Source: Anaerolineales bacterium (GTDB lineage Bacteria > Chloroflexota > Anaerolineae > Anaerolineales > Anaerolineaceae). Taken from it: a stretch of 35,048 nt of DNA. Position numbers and translations under genes: made by a program. Every line of letters begins with the position of its first letter. The first letter of the stretch is position 1. The stretch is taken from NCBI GenBank assembly GCA_020060485.1, contig JAGVAB010000116.1:1-35048 (forward strand), written 5' to 3'. Below are positions 9,084-16,501 of the stretch, piece after piece. Under the pieces are notes generated by a model, which was not told where the DNA came from, did not search any database, and saw nothing but the letters and a program-made list of their open reading frames with translations.

Positions 9084-9113
9084 AGTGTACAATAAAAGTG
9101 TGAGAATCGTCAA
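9084..9113 (-). promoter_or_regulatory. promoter predicting a leaderless mRNA
   Basis: TTGACG (9113-9108), 18-nt spacer, TACACT (9089-9084; 4 of 6 matches to TATAAT). The -10 ends 6 nt before the ATG at 9077, so the first transcribed base would be the A of the start codon. No Shine-Dalgarno sequence is present. Confidence 0.6.
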
Positions 9114-9141
9114 TTGACAGCCAAAGGTAAGGAAACGAAAA

Positions 9142-10167
9142 ATGGAAGCGTTAAATCAACTTGAGATCACCATTATTCTCTTTATCCAACAATGGGGAAG
9201 CTGGCTGAAAGTTCCCCTGACCGCTTTCACCATGCTGGGGGAAGAACAATTTTACCTGATTTTCATGCCGGCCATTTTCTGGTGCTTTGATGCTATTCTG
9301 GGTATCCGCATCGGCATTATCCTTTTGCTCAGCAACGGGGTCAATTCCTTTTTCAAGCTCTGTTTTCACAGCCCGCGCCCCTACTGGGTCGACAGTCGCG
9401 TGCGCGTGTTGTATAAAACAGAAACATCCTTTGGTCTGCCTTCTGGCCACGCCCAAAATGCAGCCAGTGTTTGGGGTATGTTTGCTATCCACCTCAAACA
9501 GAAATGGCAACAGATCATAGTGATCGCCGTGATTTTCTTGATCGGTTTTTCCCGCATCCTCCTGGGTGTACACTTTCTCAGCGATGTCCTGCTGGGTTGG
9601 CTGATCGGTGCTTTGGTCTTGATGGCTGTCACCAGACTGGAAAAACCCCTTCTGCGTCTGTTCAGAGGCAAAACCCTCCGCCGCCAAATCGTACTGGCAT
9701 TTACCATTTCCATTTTGATGATCGTGCTTGTCTTCATCCCATTGATCCTGCTCTCCGCCTGGCAGCTTCCTGTTGCATGGCAGCAGACCTCCGAGATTTC
9801 GTATCCAGGTTCGCTCGTTGATCCATTGAATCCCGAGGGTGTGTTTTCTGCCAGCGGCACCTTGTTTGGGATGGCGGCTGGTTTGATATGGCTGCACGCA
9901 AGATTCGCTGGCTTTAACCCCGCAGGAAGCCCCACCCAAAAGATCATGCGTTACATCATTGGTCTGGCAGGTGTGTTCATTTTCTGGTACGGTCTGGGTG
10001 CGGTCTTCCCAAGAGACCCGGGTATTCTATCCTACGCCCTGCGCTACCTGCGCTATGCCCTTGTCGGCATCTGGGTCACTGCCGGTGCACCCATCCTCTT
10101 TTTCAAAGCTGGAATTGCCCGGCCTGGCTGGGCATCATTTGATCAACCCATCCATATTTCGCAATAA
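9142..10167 (+). CDS. PAP2-superfamily membrane phosphatase
   Basis: Membrane-bound acid phosphatase of the PAP2/undecaprenyl-pyrophosphate-phosphatase type, 341 aa with several transmembrane helices. All three signature motifs are seen: K72-x6-R79-P80 (KLCFHSPRP), PSGH at 100-103 with proton donor H103, and SR-x5-H-x3-D (S137, R138, nucleophile H144, D148). Likely substrates are lipid phosphates such as undecaprenyl pyrophosphate or phosphatidic acid; the nearby glycan locus makes polyprenyl pyrophosphate recycling plausible but this is inference. AAGGA (9129-9133) is 8 nt before the ATG. It is divergent from the transglutaminase gene, and a YtxH-like gene follows. Confidence 0.93.
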   Translation: MEALNQLEITIILFIQQWGSWLKVPLTAFTMLGEEQFYLIFMPAIFWCFDAILGIRIGIILLLSNGVNSFFKLCFHSPRPYWVDSRVRVLYKTETSFGLPSGHAQNAASVWGMFAIHLKQKWQQIIVIAVIFLIGFSRILLGVHFLSDVLLGWLIGALVLMAVTRLEKPLLRLFRGKTLRRQIVLAFTISILMIVLVFIPLILLSAWQLPVAWQQTSEISYPGSLVDPLNPEGVFSASGTLFGMAAGLIWLHARFAGFNPAGSPTQKIMRYIIGLAGVFIFWYGLGAVFPRDPGILSYALRYLRYALVGIWVTAGAPILFFKAGIARPGWASFDQPIHISQ

Positions 10168-10178
10168 GGAGAATGAAA

Positions 10179-10391
10179 ATGCGACGACTAATCTATTTCT
10201 TGTCTGGGGCTATGATGGGCGGCGTGGTCGCCTCCAGTCTGGTATTGCTCCTCACCCCCTATTCTGGAGACAATCTTCGGGCAAAGATATCTGAACTGGC
10301 CAACCAAACCTACAAAGATATCCGCCAGGCAGGGGAACAGCGCCGCGACGAACTGCAATTGGAACTTCAGGAATTACGCGCTCCCAAATGA
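10179..10391 (+). CDS. YtxH-domain small membrane protein
   Basis: A 70-residue protein with one N-terminal Gly-rich hydrophobic helix (about 4-27), then LLLTPYSGDNLRAKI, which matches the YtxH pattern of a helix followed by P-x-SG-x2-xR, and a charged helical tail. YtxH proteins are small membrane-anchored proteins often tied to stress responses, with no defined activity. ATGs occur at 10173 and 10179. AAGGAG (10166-10171) is 1 nt from the first and 7 nt from the second, so 10179 is preferred. That ribosome binding site overlaps the stop codon of the PAP2 gene, indicating an operon. Confidence 0.8.
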   Translation: MRRLIYFLSGAMMGGVVASSLVLLLTPYSGDNLRAKISELANQTYKDIRQAGEQRRDELQLELQELRAPK

Positions 10392-10406
10392 ACCCCTTAT
10401 AAAATT

Positions 10407-10437
10407 GGCCAGGGCTGAAAACGCCCTGGCCTTTTAT
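10407..10437. terminator. bidirectional rho-independent terminator
   Basis: GGCCAGGGC (10407-10415) and GCCCTGGCC (10423-10431) form a perfect 9-bp GC-rich stem with a 7-nt loop, followed by TTTTATT on the plus strand and by AATTTTAT on the minus strand. It separates the PAP2-YtxH operon from the convergent metalloprotease gene and probably serves both. Confidence 0.88.
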
Positions 10438-10457
10438 TGATCCTTGTATTCAGTCCT

Positions 10458-12509
10458 TTATGGCACAAGCCTGAAACGATAGGTTGACAATTGGCGGGTA
10501 AAGCGGGTTGTGCCGCTGACCACCAGCACCACATCCTGCCCATTTTGATCTTCATCCAGCACAAGTTGCAGCTTTTCCCCGGTCTTTAATTGCCAGGTTT
10601 CCACTTCATTTCCCTGGCTCCCAATGCGGATCAGCGAAACCGCATAGGTCTGCGGTAAGCGATTCTGTACCCGCACAAAGCCATCTCCAGCCCAGCCGCC
10701 ATCGTCCTGCTCAAAATCGGTGAAATAATTGATTTGCGGGATGGAAATGTCATCGACCAGCAAACCCTCCCCATTCACCGCCGCATCTGTAACATACTCA
10801 AACCGCAGACAAACTTCCCGACCGGCATAGGCTGAAAGGTCAACTGTCTCCTGGATCCAGGATCCATCCCCGCCAGAAAGGCCGGTATACCCCCACCCAT
10901 AACTGTTGCCGGAAGGATTTTCTATCCTGCTTGAAGGTGTTTTGAGGATTTGCCATTTTTCGCCATCCTCTGAAACCGCCAGATACACATAATCATAGTC
11001 CTCTTCGATATCATACCAGGTCCAATATGACAGGCTCAATTCCCCACTGACATTACGAAAATCGAATTCCCTGGTCAGGGTCATATCCGAATCATCGCCC
11101 TGGTTGGACCAGAAGGCATAATCCCCGGAATAGGCATCCTCTGGCAGCAGCGCTACCTCGGTGGAGCCTTCGAATTCCAGCGTGGTTCCTGCACACGAAA
11201 TGCGGATATAGTCTGCACCGTATTGATGAACTGTCCTGTCCTGCCAATCAGACAGACAGTCAGTCACCCATTCGGTTTCATATGTACCTGGCGCCCCGGG
11301 ATGGTTTTGGTAAATATAACGTCCATCACCAGCATTCGGGTCCAACAAATAATTCGTCACTGCCCAGTCCGCAAAGACATCGTCCGCTCCAATGATCTTC
11401 CCCGTCAGTGGGTCAATGATCCCCAGGTTCGCCAGGACAACATCAATGCTGTCCATGCCGTTTTCCGGGGCTTTAACCAGGGCTTTTGTGGCATCTTCAC
11501 CAAACCGGTTCAGATAATAATTGACGAACATGAACGCCGCCCCGTAATGGGGTGTGGTCGCATAGGTGTCATTGGGCCAGTGATTCAATTGCATGTCCGG
11601 CTGGCTGACAAACAGAAAATCAAAACCGCCGGAGTAATACCCGTTTAGGAATGCAGCCAATTCGGCAAACCCCTCGTTTAACCACGTGGTTTCATTGCGG
11701 TCCTGATACCAATGGATCATGTGCTGAAATTCGTGCGCCAGCACCCCATACAGGTATTTATCGCTTAACCGGTTATTATCTGCGCTGATCATGAAAGTCT
11801 CGTGACCATTGGAATATTCATGAGCCATGGGATGAACTGAGTCGGCTGACGAAAAATAGCCCGCCACCGTTGAGCCCAGACCGCGTGCGAACACAATGTA
11901 TAGATGTGGGTCGTTGTCAATCCCCGGCGACCATTCCTCACCAAAGAATTCCCGATTGGTGGGGTAAATCTTCTCTTCAAATGTATCCACCAGCTTTTTC
12001 AGATCATCCGCATTGTACGTTACACCATCTTCAATCCAGAAATACACATGCTCCGTTTCATAGCGCAGACTGGCCGTGATCGACGTGTTTTCATTGGTAT
12101 CCATGTTCGAGATCCAGAAATTCTTTTGGTCGCCCAATTTGTAAGCAATTGGTGTTTCCTCCAGCACTTCCGGAATATTACTTTTGCCGCCCAGACGCAT
12201 CGCCAGCTCGCGCAGATCATTGACAGGCACGATCGCCCTTTGCAAGGTCTCCAGGGTTTCTATGGCTGCCTGGGATTCTGGAAGAATCACCACCGTTGGC
12301 ACAACCTCCGGTGCAGCGTCTGGCAAGGGCACTCCAAAATAGTCCAGACCAGGCAATTCTTCATTGCTCAGAGAAGCCGCCGTTTCTTCCACTTTCTGTA
12401 GTCCCCAATAGCTTAACCCGCCCAAAACCAGGCAGGCCACAATTGAACAGCAGACCAGAACCACCAGAACGATCACCACAACAGGTACCAGCTTGGATGT
12501 TTTTTTCAA
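10458..12509 (-). CDS. membrane-anchored extracellular zinc metalloprotease (immune inhibitor A-like)
   Basis: Secreted or surface-anchored protease of 683 residues. A basic N-terminus and hydrophobic helix (about 7-36) act as signal anchor. The zinc site is HEFQHMIHW (H259, E260, H263) with the third ligand expected in LNEGFAELA (E279 or E283), a gluzincin arrangement. The C-terminal half (about 430-600) contains beta-rich segments of the kind seen in MAM/jelly-roll modules (FWSNQGDDSDM, LSYWTWYDIEEDYDY), followed by a final beta domain. The start is TTG: AGAGGA lies 5 nt upstream and the codon overlaps the TGA of the upstream ligase gene (TTGA), so translation is probably coupled. Third gene of the Wzz-ligase-protease operon; its substrate is unknown. 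Confidence 0.88.
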   Translation of the reverse strand: MKKTSKLVPVVVIVLVVLVCCSIVACLVLGGLSYWGLQKVEETAASLSNEELPGLDYFGVPLPDAAPEVVPTVVILPESQAAIETLETLQRAIVPVNDLRELAMRLGGKSNIPEVLEETPIAYKLGDQKNFWISNMDTNENTSITASLRYETEHVYFWIEDGVTYNADDLKKLVDTFEEKIYPTNREFFGEEWSPGIDNDPHLYIVFARGLGSTVAGYFSSADSVHPMAHEYSNGHETFMISADNNRLSDKYLYGVLAHEFQHMIHWYQDRNETTWLNEGFAELAAFLNGYYSGGFDFLFVSQPDMQLNHWPNDTYATTPHYGAAFMFVNYYLNRFGEDATKALVKAPENGMDSIDVVLANLGIIDPLTGKIIGADDVFADWAVTNYLLDPNAGDGRYIYQNHPGAPGTYETEWVTDCLSDWQDRTVHQYGADYIRISCAGTTLEFEGSTEVALLPEDAYSGDYAFWSNQGDDSDMTLTREFDFRNVSGELSLSYWTWYDIEEDYDYVYLAVSEDGEKWQILKTPSSRIENPSGNSYGWGYTGLSGGDGSWIQETVDLSAYAGREVCLRFEYVTDAAVNGEGLLVDDISIPQINYFTDFEQDDGGWAGDGFVRVQNRLPQTYAVSLIRIGSQGNEVETWQLKTGEKLQLVLDEDQNGQDVVLVVSGTTRFTRQLSTYRFRLVP

Positions 12510-14008
12510 AATGTCCTCTTTTCAGGGCATGATGCACCTTGCCCGGAATAATCCAGAAAATAAGCGGCTGTCACCAGCCCTGCCGAAAACCACAAATAAG
12601 GCATGGCAAACGAATCAACACTGAATCCTTCAATCATAAACCCGATGACCAGAAATTGGGATGCAAGCGCCATTCTCTTTTTCAACAGGCCGTCTTCCCC
12701 CTCCAATGCGCGACCGGTTTGCCACATAAGATAAAACCACACACTGAAAAGGCTGAAGCCAATGATTCCGGTTTCTGCCAACAGGCGTACCCAGAGGCTC
12801 TTAACATTCAGCAGCGTCGAAGAGCGAAACACCAGATCGCGCACTTCCACCAGCCACCAGGCATATCCACTCAACTTATCGGGAAAAAAGAAGCCAGCAT
12901 TGCCCAGGCCCACGCCAAACAAGGCGTGATCGTTGAATATATTCCAACCGCCCTCCCAATATACCAGCCGGGAAGAGAAATTCAATGCATTGGCATATGC
13001 CAATAACGGATTCTCTTGCCGAAGCGAGAAATTGAACAGGTCACCCATGCGCGGGTCAACCCTGGACAGGATGAACCCGACCCCCAAAAACAATCCCGAA
13101 TAAACTGCGAGCATGACCAACGTCACGCCCCAGCCCAGCAGATGCTCTTTCAAACGCATCCGGCCAGTCTCTTTTGCCCAGCGCCGAAAAACCCAGCCCT
13201 GGACCATCCTCTTCAGCCAGATATTCATCCGTACCAGCAAATATGCCACCATCAACAGGAACGCCAGTAGCCCAACGCGCGATAACGTCAATCCCAGCAC
13301 GACCACCCCGCCTGCTAGAAGGAAATCCTCTGCAATCAATTTCTTCAACACGCGCAGCCGGTGAACTGAATGCCGCCGTACCACCGCTGCCAGCCAAAAT
13401 GGCAGGAACAATAAATTCAATTGATGTGCCAACCAGGATGGTTCCAGAGCAAAGCCGGTCGTCCGTTGGCGAAACAGAGTACCCACCGAATACCAGCCGT
13501 GGATCGTGCGCAGCCATTCAGGATAACGGCCCAAGCCGAACCATACTGCCGTTTGCAGCAGCGACCAGCAGATCACAATCAGCCCGCTCCAGTTCAACCA
13601 GCGCAACACCTGCTCCAGGCGCTTCTCGCTGTTGGCGTATACACTTGCCACCAGATAAAAACAAACCCCGATGAACAGGGTCCCCATCGCAGAAAGTGAA
13701 TTGCGCAGCCCGGAAATATCCTTGTAAGGCGGGACTCGCCAAAAACTGGAAAGCGCAGTTGCAAAGACTGCCGCCAGCACAAACGCCAGCAAAGGCAATG
13801 CCTGGCGTGGCAAACTCCCGCTCTGCCAAACATAAGGCAGGAACCAGATGAACACCAATCCAACCAGAAGCAAAATGGAAGGCGAAGCTACCACATTGGA
13901 ACGCAACAGATTCACCACCAGTGGCATACTTGTGATGGGCAGCAAAAAAACCAGCCCCATCCACAGGCCGTCTGCTGTTCCCCGGCGCAAACGATCAATC
14001 ACGTCCAT
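12506..14008 (-). CDS. O-antigen ligase/polymerase (Wzy_C family)
   Basis: Multi-pass inner membrane protein of 500 aa with about 11-12 hydrophobic segments and a large extracytoplasmic loop (about residues 300-420) holding the Wzy_C-type motif HALFGVGLGNAGFFF. Proteins of this family polymerise or ligate lipid-linked glycans at the outer face of the membrane. It overlaps the Wzz-like gene by 14 nt upstream and its TGA overlaps the TTG start of the protease gene, so the three form one tight operon. Polymerase and ligase activities cannot be told apart from sequence; the Wzz-like partner favours polymerase. Confidence 0.88.
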   Translation of the reverse strand: MDVIDRLRRGTADGLWMGLVFLLPITSMPLVVNLLRSNVVASPSILLLVGLVFIWFLPYVWQSGSLPRQALPLLAFVLAAVFATALSSFWRVPPYKDISGLRNSLSAMGTLFIGVCFYLVASVYANSEKRLEQVLRWLNWSGLIVICWSLLQTAVWFGLGRYPEWLRTIHGWYSVGTLFRQRTTGFALEPSWLAHQLNLLFLPFWLAAVVRRHSVHRLRVLKKLIAEDFLLAGGVVVLGLTLSRVGLLAFLLMVAYLLVRMNIWLKRMVQGWVFRRWAKETGRMRLKEHLLGWGVTLVMLAVYSGLFLGVGFILSRVDPRMGDLFNFSLRQENPLLAYANALNFSSRLVYWEGGWNIFNDHALFGVGLGNAGFFFPDKLSGYAWWLVEVRDLVFRSSTLLNVKSLWVRLLAETGIIGFSLFSVWFYLMWQTGRALEGEDGLLKKRMALASQFLVIGFMIEGFSVDSFAMPYLWFSAGLVTAAYFLDYSGQGASCPEKRTF

Positions 14009-14822
14009 CTCTCACAAACAACCGTCTGGGCATCTGCCAATACACCAGGCACACTGCCAGAATAAAACCCAGCAGTGCTCCGCACAATACCAGGCTGTTG
14101 CGCGCATATTGCACCGGCGCAGAAGGCGCCGCTGACCGCTCGGCAATGGTGAAGGCCATCGCCGGGAACAACCCTCGGCTGGCAAGCACCTCTTCTTTTT
14201 TTGCCGCATTGGCCGCCAGCAGTTCTTTCTGAATTTCTTCCAGATTTCTGGCCGTGCAGTAAGCATGCGTCGGCTCGACAGCCATGCTGTTTTCCAGACA
14301 GCTGGTCAATGACTTTGTATAATTCAGCAGTTCCTCTGCCATCAAGGCATGCCCATAAGCCTCTGCAAGCGCGGCATATGCCGCATCCTGCCAGGCATTG
14401 GTCAAAACGGCAGCCGCCTCCGGGTTTGCATGCCGCACACGCAGCACCCAGGTGAAATTGTGACGTTCACTATACCCATTGACCTGGAGATCCTCAATTG
14501 ATACTGTGATGCCTTGCTCCTTTGCCCGGCCTATCGCAGCTTCCAATGTGTCGGTGGCGGTTATCACATCCCCCACCAAACCCATCGCCTGATCTTCTTC
14601 CAGGTCGGTCAGTGGCCCGGTGCGCACATAATCAATGCCGGTAGACAAAGAAGCCCGCCCCTCATACATCGCAGGCCGCAAAACATGCATTCCCCATCCT
14701 GCCCCTGCTCCGAAAAGCATCACAGCAGCCACAAACCACCACAATTTCATGGCAGCTTCCAGTGTCCGTTTTGGTGTAAACCGGAAAGAAGCGCTATCTG
14801 TCATAGGCCGGTACTCATCCAT
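13995..14822 (-). CDS. Wzz-like polysaccharide chain-length determinant
   Basis: Inner membrane co-polymerase of 275 residues with the Wzz layout: short cytoplasmic N-terminus, first helix (about 27-48), a periplasmic/extracellular coiled-coil region (about 50-240), a Pro-rich segment just before the second helix (ERSAAPSAPVQYARN), second helix (about 243-265) and short basic C-terminus. It lacks a tyrosine kinase domain. Its role would be to set polymer length together with the neighbouring Wzy-like protein. An upstream extension in frame to 14888 is rejected because it lies upstream of the predicted transcription start. The ATG at 14822 has AGGA 7 nt upstream and follows the promoter. Confidence 0.82.
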   Translation of the reverse strand: MDEYRPMTDSASFRFTPKRTLEAAMKLWWFVAAVMLFGAGAGWGMHVLRPAMYEGRASLSTGIDYVRTGPLTDLEEDQAMGLVGDVITATDTLEAAIGRAKEQGITVSIEDLQVNGYSERHNFTWVLRVRHANPEAAAVLTNAWQDAAYAALAEAYGHALMAEELLNYTKSLTSCLENSMAVEPTHAYCTARNLEEIQKELLAANAAKKEEVLASRGLFPAMAFTIAERSAAPSAPVQYARNSLVLCGALLGFILAVCLVYWQMPRRLFVRDGRD

Positions 14823-14859
14823 CCAATCATCCTGTTCACTCCGCTCAGCTAGTGTTTGA

Positions 14860-14888
14860 ATTATACCGTAAGGGCATCTCATCCCCAA
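14860..14888 (-). promoter_or_regulatory. promoter of the Wzz-ligase-protease operon
   Basis: TTGGGG (14888-14883), 17-nt spacer, perfect TATAAT (14865-14860). Predicted start near 14853, leaving about 30 nt of leader before the ATG at 14822. The -35 resembles that of the adenylate cyclase gene (TTGGGC). Confidence 0.65.
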
Positions 14889-14900
14889 ACAGCAAACCTG

Positions 14901-14940
14901 AACAGAAAAACCACACGCACTTTGCAGGGTGCGTGTGGTT
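14901..14940 (-). terminator. rho-independent terminator after the lipoprotein gene
   Basis: AACCACACGCAC and GTGCGTGTGGTT form a perfect 12-bp stem with an 8-nt loop; on the minus strand the stem runs into TTTCTGTT. It lies about 130 nt past the lipoprotein stop codon and just upstream of the Wzz operon promoter, insulating the two units. Confidence 0.82.
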
Positions 14941-14991
14941 CACAGCATCCAGTAAGGATCATTGGGAACAACTGTGAAGCATATTAGATAT

Positions 14992-15028
14992 GGGGGTGTT
15001 TTTGGCGCTCCGCGCCAGAAACACCCCC
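14992..15028. repeat. 17-bp near-perfect hairpin in the 3' untranslated region
   Basis: GGGGGTGTTTTTGGCGC (14992-15008) pairs with the segment at 15012-15028 over 17 bp with one G-U position and a 3-nt loop. There is no T-run, so it is not a normal terminator. It is flanked by a 7-bp inverted repeat, CTGTGAA (14972-14978) and TTCACAG (15040-15046), and by direct repeats of TTCACAGCA (14939-14947 and 15040-15048) and TCCAGTAA (14948-14955 and 15062-15069). This may be a dispersed REP-like element or the scar of a small mobile element. Confidence 0.7.
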
Positions 15029-15072
15029 ACCAAACCATTTTCACAGCAAATTCCAGAGGCCTCCAGTAATTG

Positions 15073-15858
15073 CTATGGCATTTGCTGAAAGTTCAACACG
15101 AGCAAATTTTGTTTGCAATCTGCACGAGTCGTAACCGACACAGGAGAAGAAAGCGCATTACCCTCAAGGTCAAAAACGGTCACGTAGATCATATTGGCAG
15201 AAGCCACAACCTGGCTGCCAATTTCCAGCTCGTATCCTCCCGGCCCATAAGCGGTGTGCAGACCAGTAAGATCGATCTTCCGCACTTCCTGACCCAGCAG
15301 GACGCCCTCGGCGACCACCACTAAATTTTTCACAGGAAGTCCAGACCCATCCAGCACCTGGCCAGCAATTCCCATCCAGTTGCACCCCTTGTCTGGATGG
15401 GCAAAATTCTGCTTATAGGTAACCTCGGTTGCCCGATATTTCCCTCCGCTTTGCAGAACGCCGGGCATTGCTTCTGGCAGTGCTGCAAGAGGGTTGCCAG
15501 TGTCTGCCGTTGCGGTCAGGGCGGGCATACCTCCGTCAGCCAGAACAGGCTCAGGCATTGGCGGCATGGCGGCCATGATGTCCAACTCCGAACGATAGGC
15601 TTCAATTGTGGCAGCCATTTCCGTAACCAGCGGAGACATATCCTCAACCATTTCTGAACACTCAGCAATGGCAGGCCCACAGGTCGGGCAGGCCGGGCAC
15701 GCCTCCACCGCCAATACCTCTTCCACACTCACCGCCTGCAAGGTCTCGGTCAGCGGCACAATCTCCGCAACTGTTTCAGAACTTTGCATCAGATTAAAAG
15801 GCAAACCACAGGCCGACAAACAGATGAATGTCAACAACAACCAGGCGGGTTTTCGCAT
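15073..15858 (-). CDS. lipoprotein with C-terminal Ig-like/carboxypeptidase-regulatory-like domain
   Basis: The 261-residue protein begins with a lipoprotein signal peptide: MRKPAWLLLTFICLSAC, lipobox LSAC with lipidated C17. The middle (about 45-130) is acidic, with paired cysteines in CPACPTCGPAIAEC. The C-terminal third (about 140-261) looks beta-rich (GIAGQVLDGSGLPVKNLVV, then YELEIGSQVV), like an Ig or carboxypeptidase-regulatory-like fold. GGAGG sits 6 nt before the ATG at 15858; a longer frame opening with TTG at 15972 has no ribosome site. A TATAAT at 15957-15952 with a poor -35 is the best promoter candidate. Function is unknown; location near glycan genes hints at a surface role. 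Confidence 0.72.
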   Translation of the reverse strand: MRKPAWLLLTFICLSACGLPFNLMQSSETVAEIVPLTETLQAVSVEEVLAVEACPACPTCGPAIAECSEMVEDMSPLVTEMAATIEAYRSELDIMAAMPPMPEPVLADGGMPALTATADTGNPLAALPEAMPGVLQSGGKYRATEVTYKQNFAHPDKGCNWMGIAGQVLDGSGLPVKNLVVVAEGVLLGQEVRKIDLTGLHTAYGPGGYELEIGSQVVASANMIYVTVFDLEGNALSSPVSVTTRADCKQNLLVLNFQQMP

Positions 15859-16041
15859 CTTTTCCCTCCACCAAACCACCAGAATAGACAATCCCGGAAA
15901 TCGTTCTTGCGGCCCAAACCACCAGCGTTCATGCGCCTCACGAACAAGACCATTATATCCAATTCCAGTCAATTAAGCTATACGACATCCTCTAAAAATA
16001 TATCGCTTTCCATGTCAACCGTGTTTCGGGGAGGGGCTGTT

Positions 16042-16171
16042 TTGAGAAGGCCATCCTGCTGTCCCATGGCCTTCTCAAGAAAGCTTGACATTTACGATTT
16101 TCCAAAACAGTGAAGGTCATCCAGATCAAAGTAGCTGCAAAATGCTGATGATAATGGATTCCTCCCCCGGC
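16042..16171. repeat. intergenic repeat element, copy 1 (hairpin plus 107-bp conserved block)
   Basis: Bases 16065-16171 match 34942-35048 with only three differences (at 16071, 16125 and 16135). The block is preceded by a perfect 13-bp inverted repeat, TTGAGAAGGCCAT (16042-16054) and ATGGCCTTCTCAA (16066-16078), with an 11-nt loop. Inside the block, TCATCCAG (16118-16125) can pair with CTGATGA (16145-16151), leaving one bulged base. The differences at 16125 and 16135 lie at or inside that loop. The element occupies the 640-base stretch without genes between the lipoprotein and the epimerase, upstream of the epimerase promoter. Whether it is a mobile element, an operator region or a small RNA cannot be settled here. 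Confidence 0.88.
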
Positions 16172-16213
16172 ACGGATTGGATTTGTAGATCAGACTTCAT
16201 AGGCCGGGGGAGG
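16161..16213. repeat. 11-bp inverted repeat closing a 31-nt loop
   Basis: CCTCCCCCGGC (16161-16171) is perfectly complementary to GCCGGGGGAGG (16203-16213). The left arm is the end of the segment shared with the second repeat copy, which reaches the window edge exactly at this arm. The hairpin may therefore be a further part of the repeat. Confidence 0.7.
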
Positions 16214-16343
16214 AAAAGAAACGTGCGGTGAATAAACCCCGGTGATGCACAGACCGTCTTTCGTCCGGCCTCGTGCCATCAATCAAAGAAGCAAATTGAA
16301 TATTAACTTTGAGAAAGCCATGACATGCTGTCCAACCACTCTC

Positions 16344-16372
16344 TGGACTGCATGAACAGGGAGATATATAAT
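16344..16372 (+). promoter_or_regulatory. promoter of the epimerase-glycosyltransferase operon
   Basis: TGGACT (16344-16349; 4 of 6 matches to the -35 consensus), 17-nt spacer, perfect TATAAT (16367-16372). The predicted start near 16379 leaves a leader of about 120 nt. Immediately upstream, at 16308-16333, lies a second version of the sequence that begins the repeat element, placed where an activator site would be. Confidence 0.6.
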
Positions 16373-16501
16373 TATTACTGGTTGGCAGGCCACAGACATG
16401 TTCGGCGCAGCGTACACTTTTAAAACGATCCTTTTCCAGCCTATCCAGCCAGTCGGGACAGCAAATCCATTGAAACCACACAGCAGAACGGAGAGTGCAT
16501 T

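Noticed and set aside
15967..15972. TTGACT on the minus strand as -35 for the lipoprotein gene
   Set aside because: It is only 9 nt from the TATAAT at 15957-15952, far too close for a normal promoter.
16085..16113. TTGACA in the repeat element as a promoter -35
   Set aside because: No acceptable -10 lies 15-19 nt downstream; the better promoter for the epimerase is at 16344-16372.
16131..16155. Resemblance to the JUMPstart/ops element (GTAGCTGCAAA) near the glycan genes
   Set aside because: Only a short partial match; the GGCGGTAG core of ops is absent, and copy 2 of the repeat changes the matching part.
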